DNA from: Narthecium ossifragum
Taxonomy: Eukaryota > Streptophyta > Magnoliopsida > Dioscoreales > Nartheciaceae
Assembly: GCA_963920575.1 (NCBI GenBank)
Contig: OY986973.1
Location: forward strand, 6,923,054 to 6,987,053
Reading direction: 5' to 3'
Length of the DNA stretch: 64,000 nucleotides
The notes beneath the pieces were generated by a model. The model saw only the letters and a list, made by a program, of their open reading frames with translations, was not told the origin of the DNA and made no database searches. Positions within the stretch are counted from its first letter, which is position 1; every line of letters starts with the position of its first letter. Below, in pieces: positions 9,578 to 22,124 of the stretch. Made by a program: the position numbers and the translations under genes.

Positions 9578-11307
9578 TGATGTCGCTCAAATGTGTCAAG
9601 CACAGCGGTCGCGGTGCAGTACAGCATAAGAGAGGTCGAATCCCACAGAGAGACAAGCAGGAAAGATTCAGAAACACAGATAACAACGAATTGAAAATAA
9701 TCAAGAGCGATGAAAGTTAAGAAAATAGATCGGAGATGTAATGGTAAGATAAAGTTAACGAAAGAAATCAGGATTTGAATGAGGCTAGGCTTCAGGAATC
9801 ACGTCACTCGGATTTAGGTTCTTCTCTTCTCAATGGTTCATATGATACTCAGTTAAGGGATTCACATCCCAATCACCTTAACCGGAAGATATAGAATTAT
9901 GAATCTGATAAAATATATAAATGTATCTTCCTACGATTGGTTTTTCCTTTTTATAGATCTAACTTCATCCAACCAAACCTAAGAATACACGATACCGGCT
10001 GTCACTACAGGCAACGCGCAGCAAAAGTTCATCGGGACAAAACCCTAACTCTATCTAACCAGATCTCTAAGAATACACAATACCAACTCTCACAATCGGC
10101 AATGCATAGCAAAGATTTCACGGGATAGAGCCCCAACCTTGTCTTACCAGATCCCTAAGAATATACAATACCAGCTGTCACTACGGGCAATGCATAGCAA
10201 AGGTCTCGTAAGACTCGGTAGGAGAAACAAAAGAGAAGACTATGGGATTATAAGATCATGAAAGAAGCATGACTGGATTCATAATATTAATCATCCACAT
10301 AGAAGTCTATAATCTGAAAATAATATTTGAAGATCCAATACATAGAAAAGAGTTTAACAATGAAGATTAAAAACTATAAACCATTGTTGGAGAACAAACC
10401 CTAGTCCTCGCTAGATTATCCGTCCGCCATGCCCGCGGATTACTCGGCCATGGATGGAGATGTCTTTATCTTCTTCCTCTTGAAAAAGTCCTGAAAAGAG
10501 CCTCCAAAAACGTCCAAGAAGTCCCCCTTGATTAACCCTAAGTATCCAATTTATAGCCCCAAATCTCTCCATCCACGGATTAGATCTGAACCGTAGGTTT
10601 TGTTCACTGGAAACGTCAGATCGATCCCTCCCATTAAAACTTCAACTTCTGACTTCGCCCGTGTCCGATCGATCGGACTAAGGGTGTCGGCGATCGGTTT
10701 CGTAAAAATCCTCCGTCTTTGGCTATTCCCGAGTCCGATCAATGGATGGATCGATCGAACTGTGTTCCTCTAAAAAGCATACGTTCTGTCAACCTTTAAT
10801 TCCCAAGTCCGATCGATCGAACTATGGGTGTTGGATCGATCGGACCCCATAGGAGGGATGGAGGGATCGATCGGATCCCTTATGGCTGAAAGACATAGGT
10901 TCTTTCACGTTTCTGCGTGGTCCGATCGATCGGCGGATCGATCGGACTTCTAGCTTATTTTCTGTTCTGCCCTTCAGACTGCGCCATCGGTACTAAAATT
11001 GCCGTAACTTCCTCTAGGAAACTCGGAATCACGAACCGTAAAGTTCTCCAGAATCTAGAGTTCAAGAGCTTTCCAACCATATATGGAACATCATCTGGTT
11101 CTTCATTAGCAAGTATAGATTAAGTTTTGAAGTTGATCCATATACTCTTTTCAGCTTCTTTTAGCCCCAATTTCCTGCATTTTCGAAACAACCATGTGAA
11201 GTAACATATAGATGTAAAAATAGTAATGAAAATGTTGATTAAGGATAATAATCTAGCAATTGAGATGGTTATAAGACTGTTCAGAGTGCACTTTCATGCA
11301 CTCATCA
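9578..11307 (-). mobile_element. 3' LTR of the Athila element
   Basis: Plus-strand edges are TGATGTCGCTC and ...GCACTCATCA. It is nearly identical to 18225-19957. It contains a cluster of GATCGATC palindromes in the form TCCGATCGATCGGA at about 10665-10945. Confidence 0.93.
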
Positions 11308-11316
11308 CACCCCCAA
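11308..11316 (-). promoter_or_regulatory. Polypurine tract of the Athila element
   Basis: On the minus strand TTGGGGGTG lies directly before the 3' LTR start (TGATGAGTGC). This is the expected place and composition for the plus-strand primer of reverse transcription. Confidence 0.75.
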
Positions 11317-12585
11317 CCAGCTTATTGCTAGTCTCTAGCAATTCAAAGCGCATAGAATATAATTAAGCACACTAATGGTTTAAGGATGTAGACATGCATG
11401 ATAAAAATTCTACCTTATCAAGTCAATAGTGTTTCATACAGTACAGAGTACGAAAACTTCTTATACTCATACACATACTGCCAACACATGAAATCAACTT
11501 CTACACATCAAACATGCTAATCACCATCCAGAAGAACATATGTGACGTGACAAATAAATATTACGTACAGAAGCAACTTCTACCCACCATTAGTCCAAAC
11601 ACACTACTATCTTCATGACCAATCATCCAACCCTCGCACTTTAAGTACAACATGCTCTTTCTGTTTTCTTTTTTCAACTATAAGATATTCTGCCTTTTTA
11701 CGCGAGCACTCTCCGCTTCTTGAGGCGCAGAGACCCGGTTATTTAGCAAAACACTTAATAGTTTTTTTTTATAGCTATAAGTGATTCTACCTTTTTACGC
11801 GAGCTCCCTGCTTCCTGAGGCAAGAACACCCGGTTACTTAGTAGATCACTTAATAGTTGTTTAGGCACAGCTTGATCAAGCTCCAGAGCTTTTTCTCTTT
11901 TTTTTTTTCTGCAGGCAATACTCAACACTAGCTACTGTTTAGGCACAGCTCGATCAAGCTCCAGAACTTTTTCTTTTTTTTCTGCATGCAATACTCAACA
12001 CTAGCTAATGTTGAAATCATGGTCTCAATTGACAATAGCATGCTCATTCCTTTGGTGAGTATAATCGCCACTGCACATAAAGTGTCCGTGTGTGAATCAC
12101 ATGATGTCCTACCTTCAGGTTATCACGCATGCAATCAATGTATAGGCCAATCCATATGAAAGCAACATATATAATAAGCATACAAATTTCAGCTCAAGTA
12201 CAATTTCTAGTAATATACTCAATTCAACACTATTAAACTCAATAAGGTAGCATGCATAAGGTCATGCATGCCTACACCCCCCAACCTGAAATTCACATTG
12301 TCCTCAATGTGTGCTAATCGTGTAAATAAGCAGAAGGGTGTTGGCTGAATTTTCATATATGACAGAACTAAGAATAGGAAATCGAAATATGAGCGAGGCC
12401 ACCTGATAGAATATCTGAAATCTTGCACAGGGCTCTCCATTGTAGTCGAATTTCACAAGCAAGGAAGACGGAAGTCCAAACATCCTAAAAATATAAAATA
12501 GCAAACAAAAGCAAATGAGAATGAAAGCAAACAAACTCAAACAAACTAACCTAATCAAAAAAGGAAATGATAGATAGGAGAAAGA
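11317..12585 (-). other. 3' untranslated region of the Athila element
   Basis: This 1.27-kb stretch between the pol stop and the polypurine tract has only short frames. Athila elements often have an envelope-like gene here; none is visible. It contains the paired tandem duplications at 11678-12012. Confidence 0.7.
11678..12012. repeat. Two consecutive tandem duplications in the Athila 3' UTR
   Basis: A unit of about 97 bp starting CTATAAG...TTTTTACGCGAGC occurs at 11678 and 11775, followed by a 78-bp unit starting TTTAGGCACAGC at 11860 and 11938. Copies are diverged in both sets and include T-runs. Confidence 0.75.
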
Positions 12586-13875
12586 TCATCCCTCGTAGAC
12601 AGGGTCTACGAGAGAAACGGTGTGCTCCTCAGGGTCCGCTTTCTCTGGAATCTGTTTCAAACGTTGTCCATTAACCGTAAACAGCCTCCCATCCTTTGAG
12701 TCTTCAACTTCCACAGCTCCATTCTCAAATATTCTGCTAATGGTGAAGGGGCCTGTCCAGCGAGATCTCAGCTTCCCAGGATGGAGATGCAGTCGTGCGT
12801 CATATAGATAGACTTGTTGTCCTATTTGAAACGTCTTCCGTAGGATATTCTTGTCATGGTAGGCCTTTGTCTTTGCCTTGAAGATCCGGGAACTCTCATA
12901 GGCATCATTCCTGAGTTCCTCTAGCTCAGACAACTGGAGTTTTCGTTCCTGACCTGCAGCATGCAAAGTAAAATTTAGTGACTTAATAGCCCAATATGCC
13001 TTATGTTCTAACTCAACTGGAAGATGACAGGATTTTCCATAAATTAAGCGAAATAGCGACATCCCTAGAGTAGTCTTGTAGGCAGTGCGATAGGCCCACA
13101 ACGCATCTGACAGCCTCAAGGACCAGTCCTTTCGGTTGGGGCTCACTGTCTTCTCCAGGATTTGCTTTATCTCTCTATTGGCTAATTCAGCTTGGGCGTT
13201 CGTTTGTGGATGATAAGCAGTGGAAATCTTATGTGTCACTCCATACCTGCGCATCAAAGCCTCAAAAGAGCGGTTACAAAAATGGGATCCTTGGTCACTA
13301 ATAATGACCCTAGGAGTACCAAATCTAGACAAAACATGCTCTTTAAGAAACTTGATGACAGTGGAATGATCATTATTCCTACATGCAATAGCCTCCACCC
13401 ACTTAGACACGTATTCCACAGCCAACAATATATATAAATAGCCAAAAGAAGAAGGAAAGGGTCCCATAAAGTCTATACCCCAACAATCAAAAATCTCTAC
13501 AGCTTGAATTGGGTTCAAAGGCATCATATGTCTCCTAGATAATGCTCCTAATTTTAGGCATCTATCACAAGATTTACAGAAAATATTAACATCACGAAAC
13601 ATAGTAGGCCAGTAAAAACCACATTGAAGAATTTTAGCGGCAGTCTTTTTCATCGAGAAATGACCTCCACATGCATGAGAGTGACAGAATGTAATGATGC
13701 TTTCGATTTCATAATCAGGGACACAACGGCGCATAATCTGGTCAGGACAATACTTAAACAGACAAGGATCATCCCAATAAAATTTCTTTACCTCAACAAA
13801 AAATCTACGCTTATCCTGCGCACTCCAAAAGGAAGGGATCTCACATGTCGCTAAGTAATTAACAATGTGCGCATA
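12586..13875 (-). pseudogene. Athila pol: integrase
   Basis: The open part from 13734 encodes 382 residues. In order: the zinc-binding HHCC module (H20-x4-H25, C56-x2-C59), then the catalytic core with D88 in [11 protein letters not shown]147 in IISDQGSHF and E183 in [16 protein letters not shown], and a C-terminal domain with [14 protein letters not shown]. The natural stop is at 12586-12588. Residues before the first M of this stretch continue in the same frame up to the stop at 13876-13878, so integrase is the end of the gag-pol polyprotein and is cut off by that nonsense codon. The core residues are intact. Confidence 0.92.
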
Positions 13876-16080
13876 CTAGGGCAGCCGTGCAACTGAAAAG
13901 AGTTGCTCATCAGGGAAGTCATCCATAATTGGTGGCTCATTTTCCGCTACTTCCACCATCAACCTTAATAGGTGATCAACGACAACGTTCTCCACGCCCT
14001 TTTTATCTTTGATGGAGATATCGAATTCCTGTAAGATTAATATCCAACAAATTAGGCGCGCTTTAGCATCCTCCTTGGTGAGAAGGTACTTAAGCGTGAC
14101 ATGATCAGTGAAAATAGTGATAGGGGAACCAATCAAATAAGCGCGAAACTTGTCTAATGCAAAGACTATAGCCAATAGTTCTTTCTCAGTGGTAGAATAA
14201 TTCATCTGTGCATTATTCAAGGTTCGGCTAGCATAATGAATAACATGAGGTTTACCATCTTTTCGCTGCCCTAAAACAGCTCCTACAGCAAAGTCACTTG
14301 CATCACACATCAATTCAAAAGGAAGGCTCCAATCGGGTGGTTGCACAATAGGTGCGGAAGTCAATTTATCAATCAAGGCTTGAAAAGCCTCTTGACAAGC
14401 AATAGTCCACTCAAAAGGGGTATCCTTTATCAAAAGAGTACATAAAGGACGAGCAATAGCAGAAAAATTTTGGATGAACCTCCTGTAAAAACCAACAAGC
14501 CCTAGAAAGGATCTAACATCTTTAACAGTCTTTGGCACAGGAAGCTTTGAGATGAGATCGATTTTTGATCGATCCACCTCAATGCCTTTGGAAGAGACAA
14601 TATGGCCCAACACAATGACTGAGGGCACCATGAAGTGACACTTTTCCCAATTAAGCACAAGGTGCTTCTCTTCACACCTGACCAAGACTCTCTTTAAGTT
14701 TTGCAAGCATGCATCAAAAGTATTACCAAATACAGTCAAGTCATCCATGTATATTTCCATACATTCCTCGATCATATCAGCAAACATACTCATCATGCAA
14801 CGCTGAAAAGTAGCATGAGCATTACACAATCCAAATGGCATTCTACGGAAAGCATAAGTACCAAAAGGACATGTAAAAGTAGTTTTTTCTTGATCTTCTA
14901 AAGCAATCTCAATCTGATAATATCCAGAATAACCATCAAGAAAACAATAAAAAGGATGTCCAGCTACTCTCTCTAAAATCTGGTCTAAGAATGGTAGTGG
15001 AAAGTGATCCTTACGGGTGGCAGCATTCAATTTTCTATAATCTATACACATGCGCCATCCTGTCACCAATTTAGTGGGGACAAAGTCTCCACTTTCATTT
15101 TCAACAACAGTGACACCAGATTTTTTAGGCACAACCTGTGTAGGACTCACCCATTTGCTATCAGCAATAGGGTAGATGATCCCTGCATCTAATAATTTCA
15201 ACACTTCGGTTTTTACTACATCTTTCATTGTAGGGTTCAACCTACGCTGAGGATCCCTACGAGGTACAGCCCCTTGTTCAAGATTAATCATATGAGAACA
15301 TATCAAGGGACTAATACCTTTTATATCTGCTATACTCCATCCAATAGCTGATTTATGCTGATTTAAAATGCTAAGTAATTGCTCACCTTGCTCTGCAGTT
15401 AATGCTGAAGAAATAATAACTGGGTATGTATCACCTGGACCAAGATAGGCGTGCTTTAAACCTTGAGGTAGCGGCTTTAGGTCCAGCTTGGGCGGCTCTA
15501 TTGCTGACGGCGTTGGTGGCTGTCCTCTTTCTGGCAGTTCTTCAAACTTTGGATTCCACAGACCTGCAAAAGAACAATGTTCTAAATTTTTGCACATACC
15601 ATCAACATTAACATTTTCATCCAAATCTAATTCAAGAGAATTAATTTCAGTGGAAGCAAACTCCTCTTCAGTGATCAAATCAATCTGGTAAGTCTGCTGG
15701 CATTCATCATCCTCATCAGGCTGCTTAGCAACATTAAAAACATTAATTTCTAAAGTCATATTCTCAAAAGTTAACTTCATTAAACCATTCCTGTAATTAA
15801 TTATAGCATTAGCAGTAGTAAGAAACGGTCTACCTAAGATAATGGGAATCCTAGAATCAGCAGTTACTATAGCCTGAGTATCCAAGACTAAGAAATCAAC
15901 AGGATAATTAAATTTATCTATTTGAACAAGCACATCCTCTACTACTCCTCGTGGAGTCTTCGTGGATCTATCTGCCAATTGCAAAACCACAGATGTTGAC
16001 TTAATCTGTCCTAAACCAAGTTGCAAGTAAACAGAATATGGCATTAAATTGACACTTGCACCAAGATCTAATAAAGCTTA
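13876..16080 (-). pseudogene. Athila pol: protease, reverse transcriptase, RNase H
   Basis: The aspartic protease active site (LLDLGASVNLMP; D codon 16066-16068) directly follows an in-frame TAA at 16078-16080, where the family normally has a sense codon. From the M at 16044 the frame runs 722 residues: the rest of protease (IILGRPFL near 68-75), RT with the conserved blocks FLDGYSGYYQI (368-378), RMPFGLCNAHATFQRCM and the catalytic YMDD at 432-435, then RNase H (CDAS at 580, E620, TDH at 646-648). It ends at TAG 13876-13878, where Athila proteins have Trp (LP-stop-YA versus LPWYA), consistent with TGG to TAG. Confidence 0.92.
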
Positions 16081-18039
16081 TCCTACTTCATGCTCTCCAA
16101 TGAAACAAGACACAGTAGGACAGCCAGGATCCTTATATTTAGGAGGAATCCTATGCTAAAGAAGTGCACTAACCTGCTCTGTTAAAAATGCAGTTTTCTT
16201 TATATGATGTCGTCTCTTCATAGTGCATAAATCTTTAATCACTTTAGCACATGTAGAAATTTGCTTAATAGCATGCAAAAGAGGAAGGTTTACCTTAACC
16301 TGCCGAAGATGCTCCAAAATCTCGCTGTTGGGCTCCATAGTAAATTTAGTAGATTTCAATGCCTGAGGGAAAGGGACACGTACCTGAAAGTCACATGGTG
16401 TAGGGCCATCTGAATGATCGGTCTCTACATGGTTCTCATCAATCCGGTCATCTTCTTCAACAACAATAAGAGGTTCGGTGGCCTCTTTGGAAGGGCTTTT
16501 TGTTGCTTTCCCGCTTCTTGTAGTTATGCCGTTCATCTACTTCACATTATTTTGCTCAGCACTAGATACCTGTGTTTGTTGAAGTTGAGTTGGGAACTTC
16601 CCTCGTTCATGCACACTCAAAGAGTTTATCAGCTTCGTGATCTGGCTCTTGATCTCTTGAATATCCTCCTTCCTTTCCTTAGATTCCTGCATAATCATAG
16701 ATTTCAGTTCCTGTAAATTATCATTAAATGTAGGCCTAGGAAAACCAGATGTATTATAAGGAGGGTTAGAAAAAGACTTATTAGGTGGTGGTTGATGATG
16801 CTCGTTGCTCTGTGGAGCGTTCGACTTCCAGCTGAAGTTCGGATGCTCTCGCCATCCTGGATTATACGTCTCTGAATAGGGAGTGTACGGCCTCCTGAAT
16901 CTGCCTACAGCATTGCAATGCTCGTCGTACCCACCTCTCATCTCAGCATAGGTGGGGCAATCATCAGTCTGGTGGTCCACGCCTTGGCAAATCACACACG
17001 ACCCAGCTGGCCTTGTAGGTTCATTATATGGAGAGGTCTGGGCTACTATCATATCTTTGGTCTTTAATAGGTTCAGCTTCCTTGTTAGACTCTCCACTTT
17101 AGCCTTGAGTGCATCCTCCTCCCGCAGCTGATAAATTCCTCCACCTGGTTGCTGCGGTGGTGGTCTGGCCCTATTTGTACTTTTTGTTGCATTCAGTCAA
17201 GTTCATGTATGAGCTTTCTCAGCAAGCTCAGTCAAGTATTCAATTGCTGTATCAGGATCTTTTTGCAAAAATTCATCATTGCACATCATCTCAACAAATT
17301 GACGTTCTCTAACAGTTAAACCATCATAGAAATAACTAACAAGACGCCAACTTTCATATCCATGATGGGGACATAAATTCAACATGTCTTTAAATCGTTC
17401 CCACGCCTGATACAAAGTTTCACTATCCTTCTGTGTGAAGGTCGAAATATGTCTCTTAAGTGCGTTGGTTTTGTGTTGTGGGAAGTACCTGTTGAGAAAT
17501 ATCGGTGTCATTTCAGCCCAAGATCTTATAGATTGTGGCCTCAAGGAATATAACCAACTCTTTGCTCTATTCTTCAGTGAGAAGGGAAAGAACTTAAGTC
17601 GGATCATATCTAGTGCACCTGGTTGGCCATGGAAAGTCGCTACTACTTCCTCAAACTCCCTAATATGCACATAGGGATTTTCATTTTCCAACCCATGAAA
17701 GGTAGGAAGCAACTGAATCATGCCAGGTTCAAAGTCAACATGTGCTGCATTAGGTGGAAACATGATGCATGAAGGTGTAGCAGTGCGTGTTGGATGCAAA
17801 TATTCTTGCAAACTCCTAGGAGCTTGTTGTTCCTCATGCTCAGCCATAATGAAAGTATGATGTGAAGTTTGTGACTGTGCGTCAAAGAGATCAGCAATAT
17901 ATGTCTCACTATCAGAAGTTTCAGAATCACCCTCGGGGCGTCTAGCAAATCTGCCTAGTTCGTCTCTATACCGAGGCATACACCAGCAAACACGCAATCC
18001 AAAAGATGCAAACCGACTAAAGAAAATAAGCAAAAACAA
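16081..18039 (-). pseudogene. Athila gag and gag-protease linker
   Basis: The frame from 18039 encodes the gag capsid domain: MPRYRDELGRFARR near the start, LLPTFHGLENENPYVHIREF, RLKFFPFSLKNRAKSWLYSL, WAEMTPIFLNRYFPQHKT and YQAWERFKDMLNLCPHHGYE. Stops interrupt it at 17203-17205 and 17197-17199 (TGA), 16537-16539 and 16156-16158 (TAG), with no frameshift. The section 16537-17097 holds one CCHC zinc knuckle (CVICQGVDHQTDDC). The linker has the Athila signature MNGITTRSGK just after the TAG at 16537 and HRIPPKYKDPGCPTV after that at 16156. The start could be either M near 18039 or the M of MPRYRDEL. Confidence 0.9.
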
Positions 18040-18201
18040 TAATTGAAACTAAACTTACTAACTAAAACCGAATAAAAGAAAACAATCCTAATAGAGAAGA
18101 AAAATCAAAGCCGAAAAAAAAAACTAAAGAAAATGAACGAAGTTACCGCTTTCGGTGTCTACAATCACTGTAATCTGATTCTGGCGCTTTTCTGAACCGT
18201 C

Positions 18202-18219
18202 TCCCCGGCAACGGCGCCA
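18202..18219 (-). promoter_or_regulatory. Primer-binding site of the Athila element (tRNA-Asp)
   Basis: On the minus strand TGGCGCCGTTGCCGGGGA lies five bases inside the 5' LTR. It is complementary to the 3' end of plant tRNA-Asp (GTC) including CCA, the primer known for Athila elements. Confidence 0.88.
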
Positions 18220-18224
18220 ATTTT

Positions 18225-19957
18225 TGATGTCGCTCAAATGTGTCACGCACAGCGATCGCGGTGCAGTACAGCATAAGAGAGGTCGAATCCCACAGAGAGA
18301 CAAGCAGGAAAGATCCAGAAACACAGATAACAACGAATTGAAAACAATCAAGAGCGATGAAAGTTAAGAAAATAGATCGGAGATGTAATGGTAAGATAAA
18401 GTTAACGAAAGAAATCAGGATTTGAATGAGGCTAGGCTTCAGGAATCACGTCACTCGGATTTAGGTTTTTCTCTTCTCAATGGTTCATATGATACTCAGT
18501 TAAGGGATTCACATCCCAATCACCTTAACCGGAAGATATAGAATTATGAATCTGATAAAATATATAAATGTATCTTCCTACGATTGGTTCTTCCTTTTTA
18601 TAGATCTAACTTCATCCAACCAAACCTAAGAATACACGATACCGGCTGTCACTACAGGCAACGCGCAGCAAAAGTTCATCGGGACAAAGCCCTAACTCTA
18701 TCTAACCAGATCTCTAAGAATACACAATACCAACTCTCACAATCGGCAATGCATAGCAAAGATTTCACGGGATAGAGCCCCAACCTTGTCTTACCAGATC
18801 CCTAAGAATAAACAATACCAGCTGTCACTACGGGCAATGCATAGCAAAGGTCTCGTAAGACTCGGTAGGAGAAACAAAAGAGAAGACTATGGGATTATAA
18901 GATCATGAAAGAAGAATGACTGGATTCATAATATTAATCATCCACATAGAAGTCTATAATCTGAAAATAATATTTGAAGATCCAATACATAGAAAAGAGT
19001 TTAACAATGAAGATTAAAAACTATAAACCATTGTTGGAGAAGAAACCCTAATCCTCGCTAGATCATCCGTCCGCCATGCCCGCGGATTATTTGGCCATGG
19101 ATGGAGATGTCTTCATCTTCTTCCTCTTGAAAAAGTTCTGAAAAGAGCCTCCAAAAACGTCCAAGAAGTCCCCCTTGATTAACCCTAAGTATCCAATTTA
19201 TAGCTCCAAATCTCTCCATCCACGGATTAGATCTGAACCATAGGTTTTCTTCACTGGAAACGTTGGATCGATCCCTCCCATTAAAACTTCAACTTCTGAC
19301 TTCGCCCGTGTCCGATCGATCGGACTAAGGGTGTGGGATCGATCGGTTTCGTAAAAATCCTCCGTCTCTGGCTATTCCCGAGTCCGATCAATGGATGGAT
19401 CGATCAAACTGTGTTCCTCTAAAAAGCATACGTTCTGTCAACCTTTAATTCCCAAGTCCGATCGATCGAACTATGGGTGTTGGATCGATCGGACCCCATA
19501 GGAGGGATGGAGGGATCGATCGGATCTCTTATGGCTGAAAAACATAGGTTCTGTCACGTTTCTGCGTGGTCCGATCGATCGGCGGATCGATTGGACTTCC
19601 AGCTTATTTTCTGTTCTGCCCTTCAGACTGCGCCATCGGTACCAAAATTGCCGTAACTTTCTCTAGAAAACTCGGAATCACGAACCGTAAAGTTCTCCAG
19701 AATCTAGACTTCAAGAGCTTTCTAACCATATATGGAACATCATCTCATTCTTCATGAGCAGGTACAAATTAAGTTTTTATAGTTGATTCATATACTCTTT
19801 CCAGCTTCTTTTAGCCCCAATTTCCTGCATTTTCCAAACAACCATGTGAAGCAACATATAGATGTAAAAATAGTAATAAAAATGTTGATTAAGGATAATA
19901 ATCTAGCAATTGAGATGGTTATTAGACTGTTCAGAGTGCACTTTCATGCACTCATCA
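18225..19957 (-). mobile_element. 5' LTR of the Athila element
   Basis: Same borders as the copy at 9578-11307 (TGATGTCGCTC ... CACTCATCA on the plus strand). It would drive transcription toward lower coordinates. A cluster of TCCGATCGATCGGA-type palindromes lies at about 19312-19590. Confidence 0.93.
19195..19202 (-). promoter_or_regulatory. TATA box in the Athila 5' LTR
   Basis: On the minus strand TATAAATT occurs just downstream of the GATCGATC cluster, the same order seen in other LTRs of the window. Confidence 0.5.
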
Positions 19958-19962
19958 ACGGT

Positions 19963-20622
19963 CTCATGGAGGTGGTGAACTACTGGAGGCAGGGCCTAGG
20001 GCAGTTCAGCCAGTGTTCCCCTCGCGTTCATGGTGCACCGACCAGCCACAGAATGCTCAGGGCGAAGTAGGACCGTGGCGGGGGGAGGCTTGTTCACGAC
20101 GCCATCAACCCTATCAGCACCAACCAGAGAACGTCAGCGGAGACTGTCTAGAGGCAGAGGAGGGGGCGTATGATGAGGATGATCCCGAGCAGTAGTTCTC
20201 AGGGGATAAACAGCAGGAGCAGTCAGTCGGTGAGCACGGCGAGGACCAGCCCTTCTCGGAGGCAGAGGAGGAGTTCGCAGAGGATGATCCGGATGAGTGG
20301 GTTCTGGAGGAGGAGCCTTAGAAGGAGGCGTTCGCAGGGTATGGCCAGGTCCAGCAGGCAGAGCGGAGATCTGTAACGTGCTTCGAGTGCGAGCAGCTGG
20401 GCCATTTCTGTAGAGAGTGCCGCTTGCGGAGGGCGCGGGCCGGGCGAGACAGGATGCAGGCAGGCTTGGGGCCACGTTTGTGCTTTCAGTGTGGCCAGTA
20501 GGGGCACTATCGCCGAGAGTGCATGTCGCTGCGAGGTGGAGGTCGTGGCAGCGGCAGTGGAGGCCAGTAGAGGTGGCCGGGTTGCCATCAGCATCAGTGT
20601 CGCCTCAGCAGGTATCTTTTAC
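19963..20622 (+). pseudogene. gag fragment 3 of element B (nucleocapsid with two CCHC knuckles)
   Basis: Continues B's gag after the Athila insertion (LMEVVNYWRQGLGQFSQ). Arg/Gln-rich sequence follows, then a CCHC knuckle at 20379-20420 (CFECEQLGHFCREC) and a second at 20481-20522 with an in-frame TAG inside (CFQCGQ-stop-GHYRREC). Stops and frame changes elsewhere make it a pseudogene. No protease or RT follows: the sequence passes within about 90 bp to the polypurine region and the 3' LTR. Confidence 0.8.
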
Positions 20623-20713
20623 CGCTTTGTAGTATCTTTTTAGGCATTGTTTTCGTTTCCGAGCCCTTTCTTTATCGAATCTCGGGACGAGATTTCCTTT
20701 AAGGGTATTAGGA
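20623..20713 (+). other. 3' end of internal region of element B with degenerate polypurine tract
   Basis: TCGAATCTCGGGACGAGATT followed by TCCTTTAAGGGTATTAGGA abuts the LTR start. Plant Gypsy elements of this type have such a block between the end of pol and the 3' LTR. Its direct junction to gag shows that pol is missing. Confidence 0.65.
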
Positions 20714-20746
20714 TGTGAGGACATGTCCCTCTACTCCTGGGTCAAC
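20714..20746 (+). mobile_element. 3' LTR of element B, first 33 bp
   Basis: TGTGAGGACATGTCCCTCTA begins the 3' LTR, which is cut at 20746 after TCAAC by insertion E. The LTR resumes at 25291 with TCGACCGCTTGGGTCGG. Confidence 0.88.
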
Positions 20747-21954
20747 TAATTTCATCATGTTTATGAATAACCTGTGATCGACCTACATTTAGTCACACGT
20801 TTATTTGAGTGGTAAATATACGAAAAATTTTCAATTCGTATGCTGGCATGGATGATTATTGCATAATTCATCTTGATTCTCATGCTTCGTAAAATTTGGC
20901 GAATCATTTCATGAGTAGTGTTATTCTTCTACTTTAATTCTACTTGCCATGCATTAAATACATTTAAGTGATCCAATCCACTTGTGCACTTACACTTGTA
21001 TGAGGGGGCAAGTAGTGTTTGATTGGGGACCCTTGATAGATTGGAAATCCAAGGCTATTTACATTCGATTGAGATGACTTGTAGTAGGGTTCGAAACCAA
21101 GTTAGAGGCCAAGAACCAGTTTAATAAAGGTGACTAGTCTTGATTCGTATCCTTCTAGGCTCGAGTGAGCAGGTCCGAGTGGTGCTTCAACACCTAATGC
21201 CCCAAAGCCATCTGGCTTGGGAGTCATTGACCTAACACTCGTTAAATGCGCCTAGAAAGCTTAAGGGATCAAGGCATTGCACAGTCATGCTAGTATCGAA
21301 TAAAAGCTTGTTGGTCAGTTGTGATTCGTGGCTTGCTGGGTTCGGGAAATTAAGCCTGAGGGGTGCCTTAACACTTAGTGCCTTTAGGTCATCTGACCGG
21401 GGAGCCACTGGCCCAAATCCCGTTTCATGGGCCTAGTAGAAAGCCTAAAGGATCATGGCATTGCACGACCACTGGTTTTATTCATAAAAAGAAAAAAGAG
21501 AAAACAAAAGAAAAGAAAAGAAAATATTTTTGCTTTAAATAAAACTTGTCATTTGTTCAACCAATGTAAAATGCTAAGGATGCCTAATTTTGATTGAAAC
21601 CCTACTTGAATGACTATAAGACCCCGAGTACTTGAGTAGCAACTTTCACTACACGGATTGCTTAGGTGAGCGCTAATCATGGTCAAGTGCTTTGAAGTGT
21701 TTGAATGATGCTATTGATGGAGTTATTCGCTTGCATTTTACTTGTGCTATGGTTTGATAGATGGAGTTATGCATTTGAATCTATGTGTGCATATGGATGA
21801 ATCTTGACTGCATAGGAACCAAAGCTATTTGAGAAGTGACTGATTGTAGGTCGGATGATTGTGGTTGGATAGTTTTTATTTTTTTTTACCTTTCCCTTCG
21901 TTTCACTTCTCTTTTGCTTTGCTCGAGAACTAGCAAAGATCAAGTTAGGGGGTG
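20747..21954 (+). other. Internal 3' region of insertion E with polypurine tract
   Basis: Noncoding. It contains two diverged copies of a block ending in CATTGCAC (about 21160-21290 and 21340-21470; shared words AAGCCTAAAGGATC-like and GGGAGYCAYTGRCC), an A-rich stretch near 21480-21530 and T-rich sequence at 21876-21890. It ends in AAGTTAGGGGGTG (21942-21954), a good polypurine tract directly before the LTR start TGATAAG. Athila-like elements have this kind of 3' UTR. Confidence 0.65.
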
Positions 21955-22124
21955 TGATAAGACGTGAAAAGTGCATAAATCACTCTTTCAATTTGACCTT
22001 GTTAGTCTCCGAGCAATGCCTTACTGACTATCATTACCCCATTACAGGTACAAGAGCCCTCAAAGAGGATTAGATCAAGTTTGGAGCTAAAACGAATGCA
22101 TTTGGGCAAGTTCAGTACAAAGAA

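Larger units (their letters stand above)
9578..19957 (-). mobile_element. Athila-type Ty3/Gypsy retrotransposon, full length, minus strand
   Basis: Two LTRs of about 1.73 kb (9578-11307 and 18225-19957) enclose a 6.9-kb internal region with PBS, gag-pol and polypurine tract, all on the minus strand. It is flanked by ACGCT (9573-9577) and ACGGT (19958-19962), a TSD with one mismatch; removing it restores the gag frame of B. RT and protease sequences match the Athila lineage, and the PBS fits the 3' end of plant tRNA-Asp, as known for Athila. There is no envelope-like frame between pol and the 3' LTR. The two LTRs differ at a few percent of positions in the stretches I compared. Confidence 0.93.

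Noticed and set aside
12219..12558. Minus-strand frames of 73 and 84 residues after the Athila pol stop, candidate envelope-like gene
   Set aside because: Short, overlapping in different frames, no signal of a surface protein beyond hydrophobic composition; not enough to call an env-like gene.
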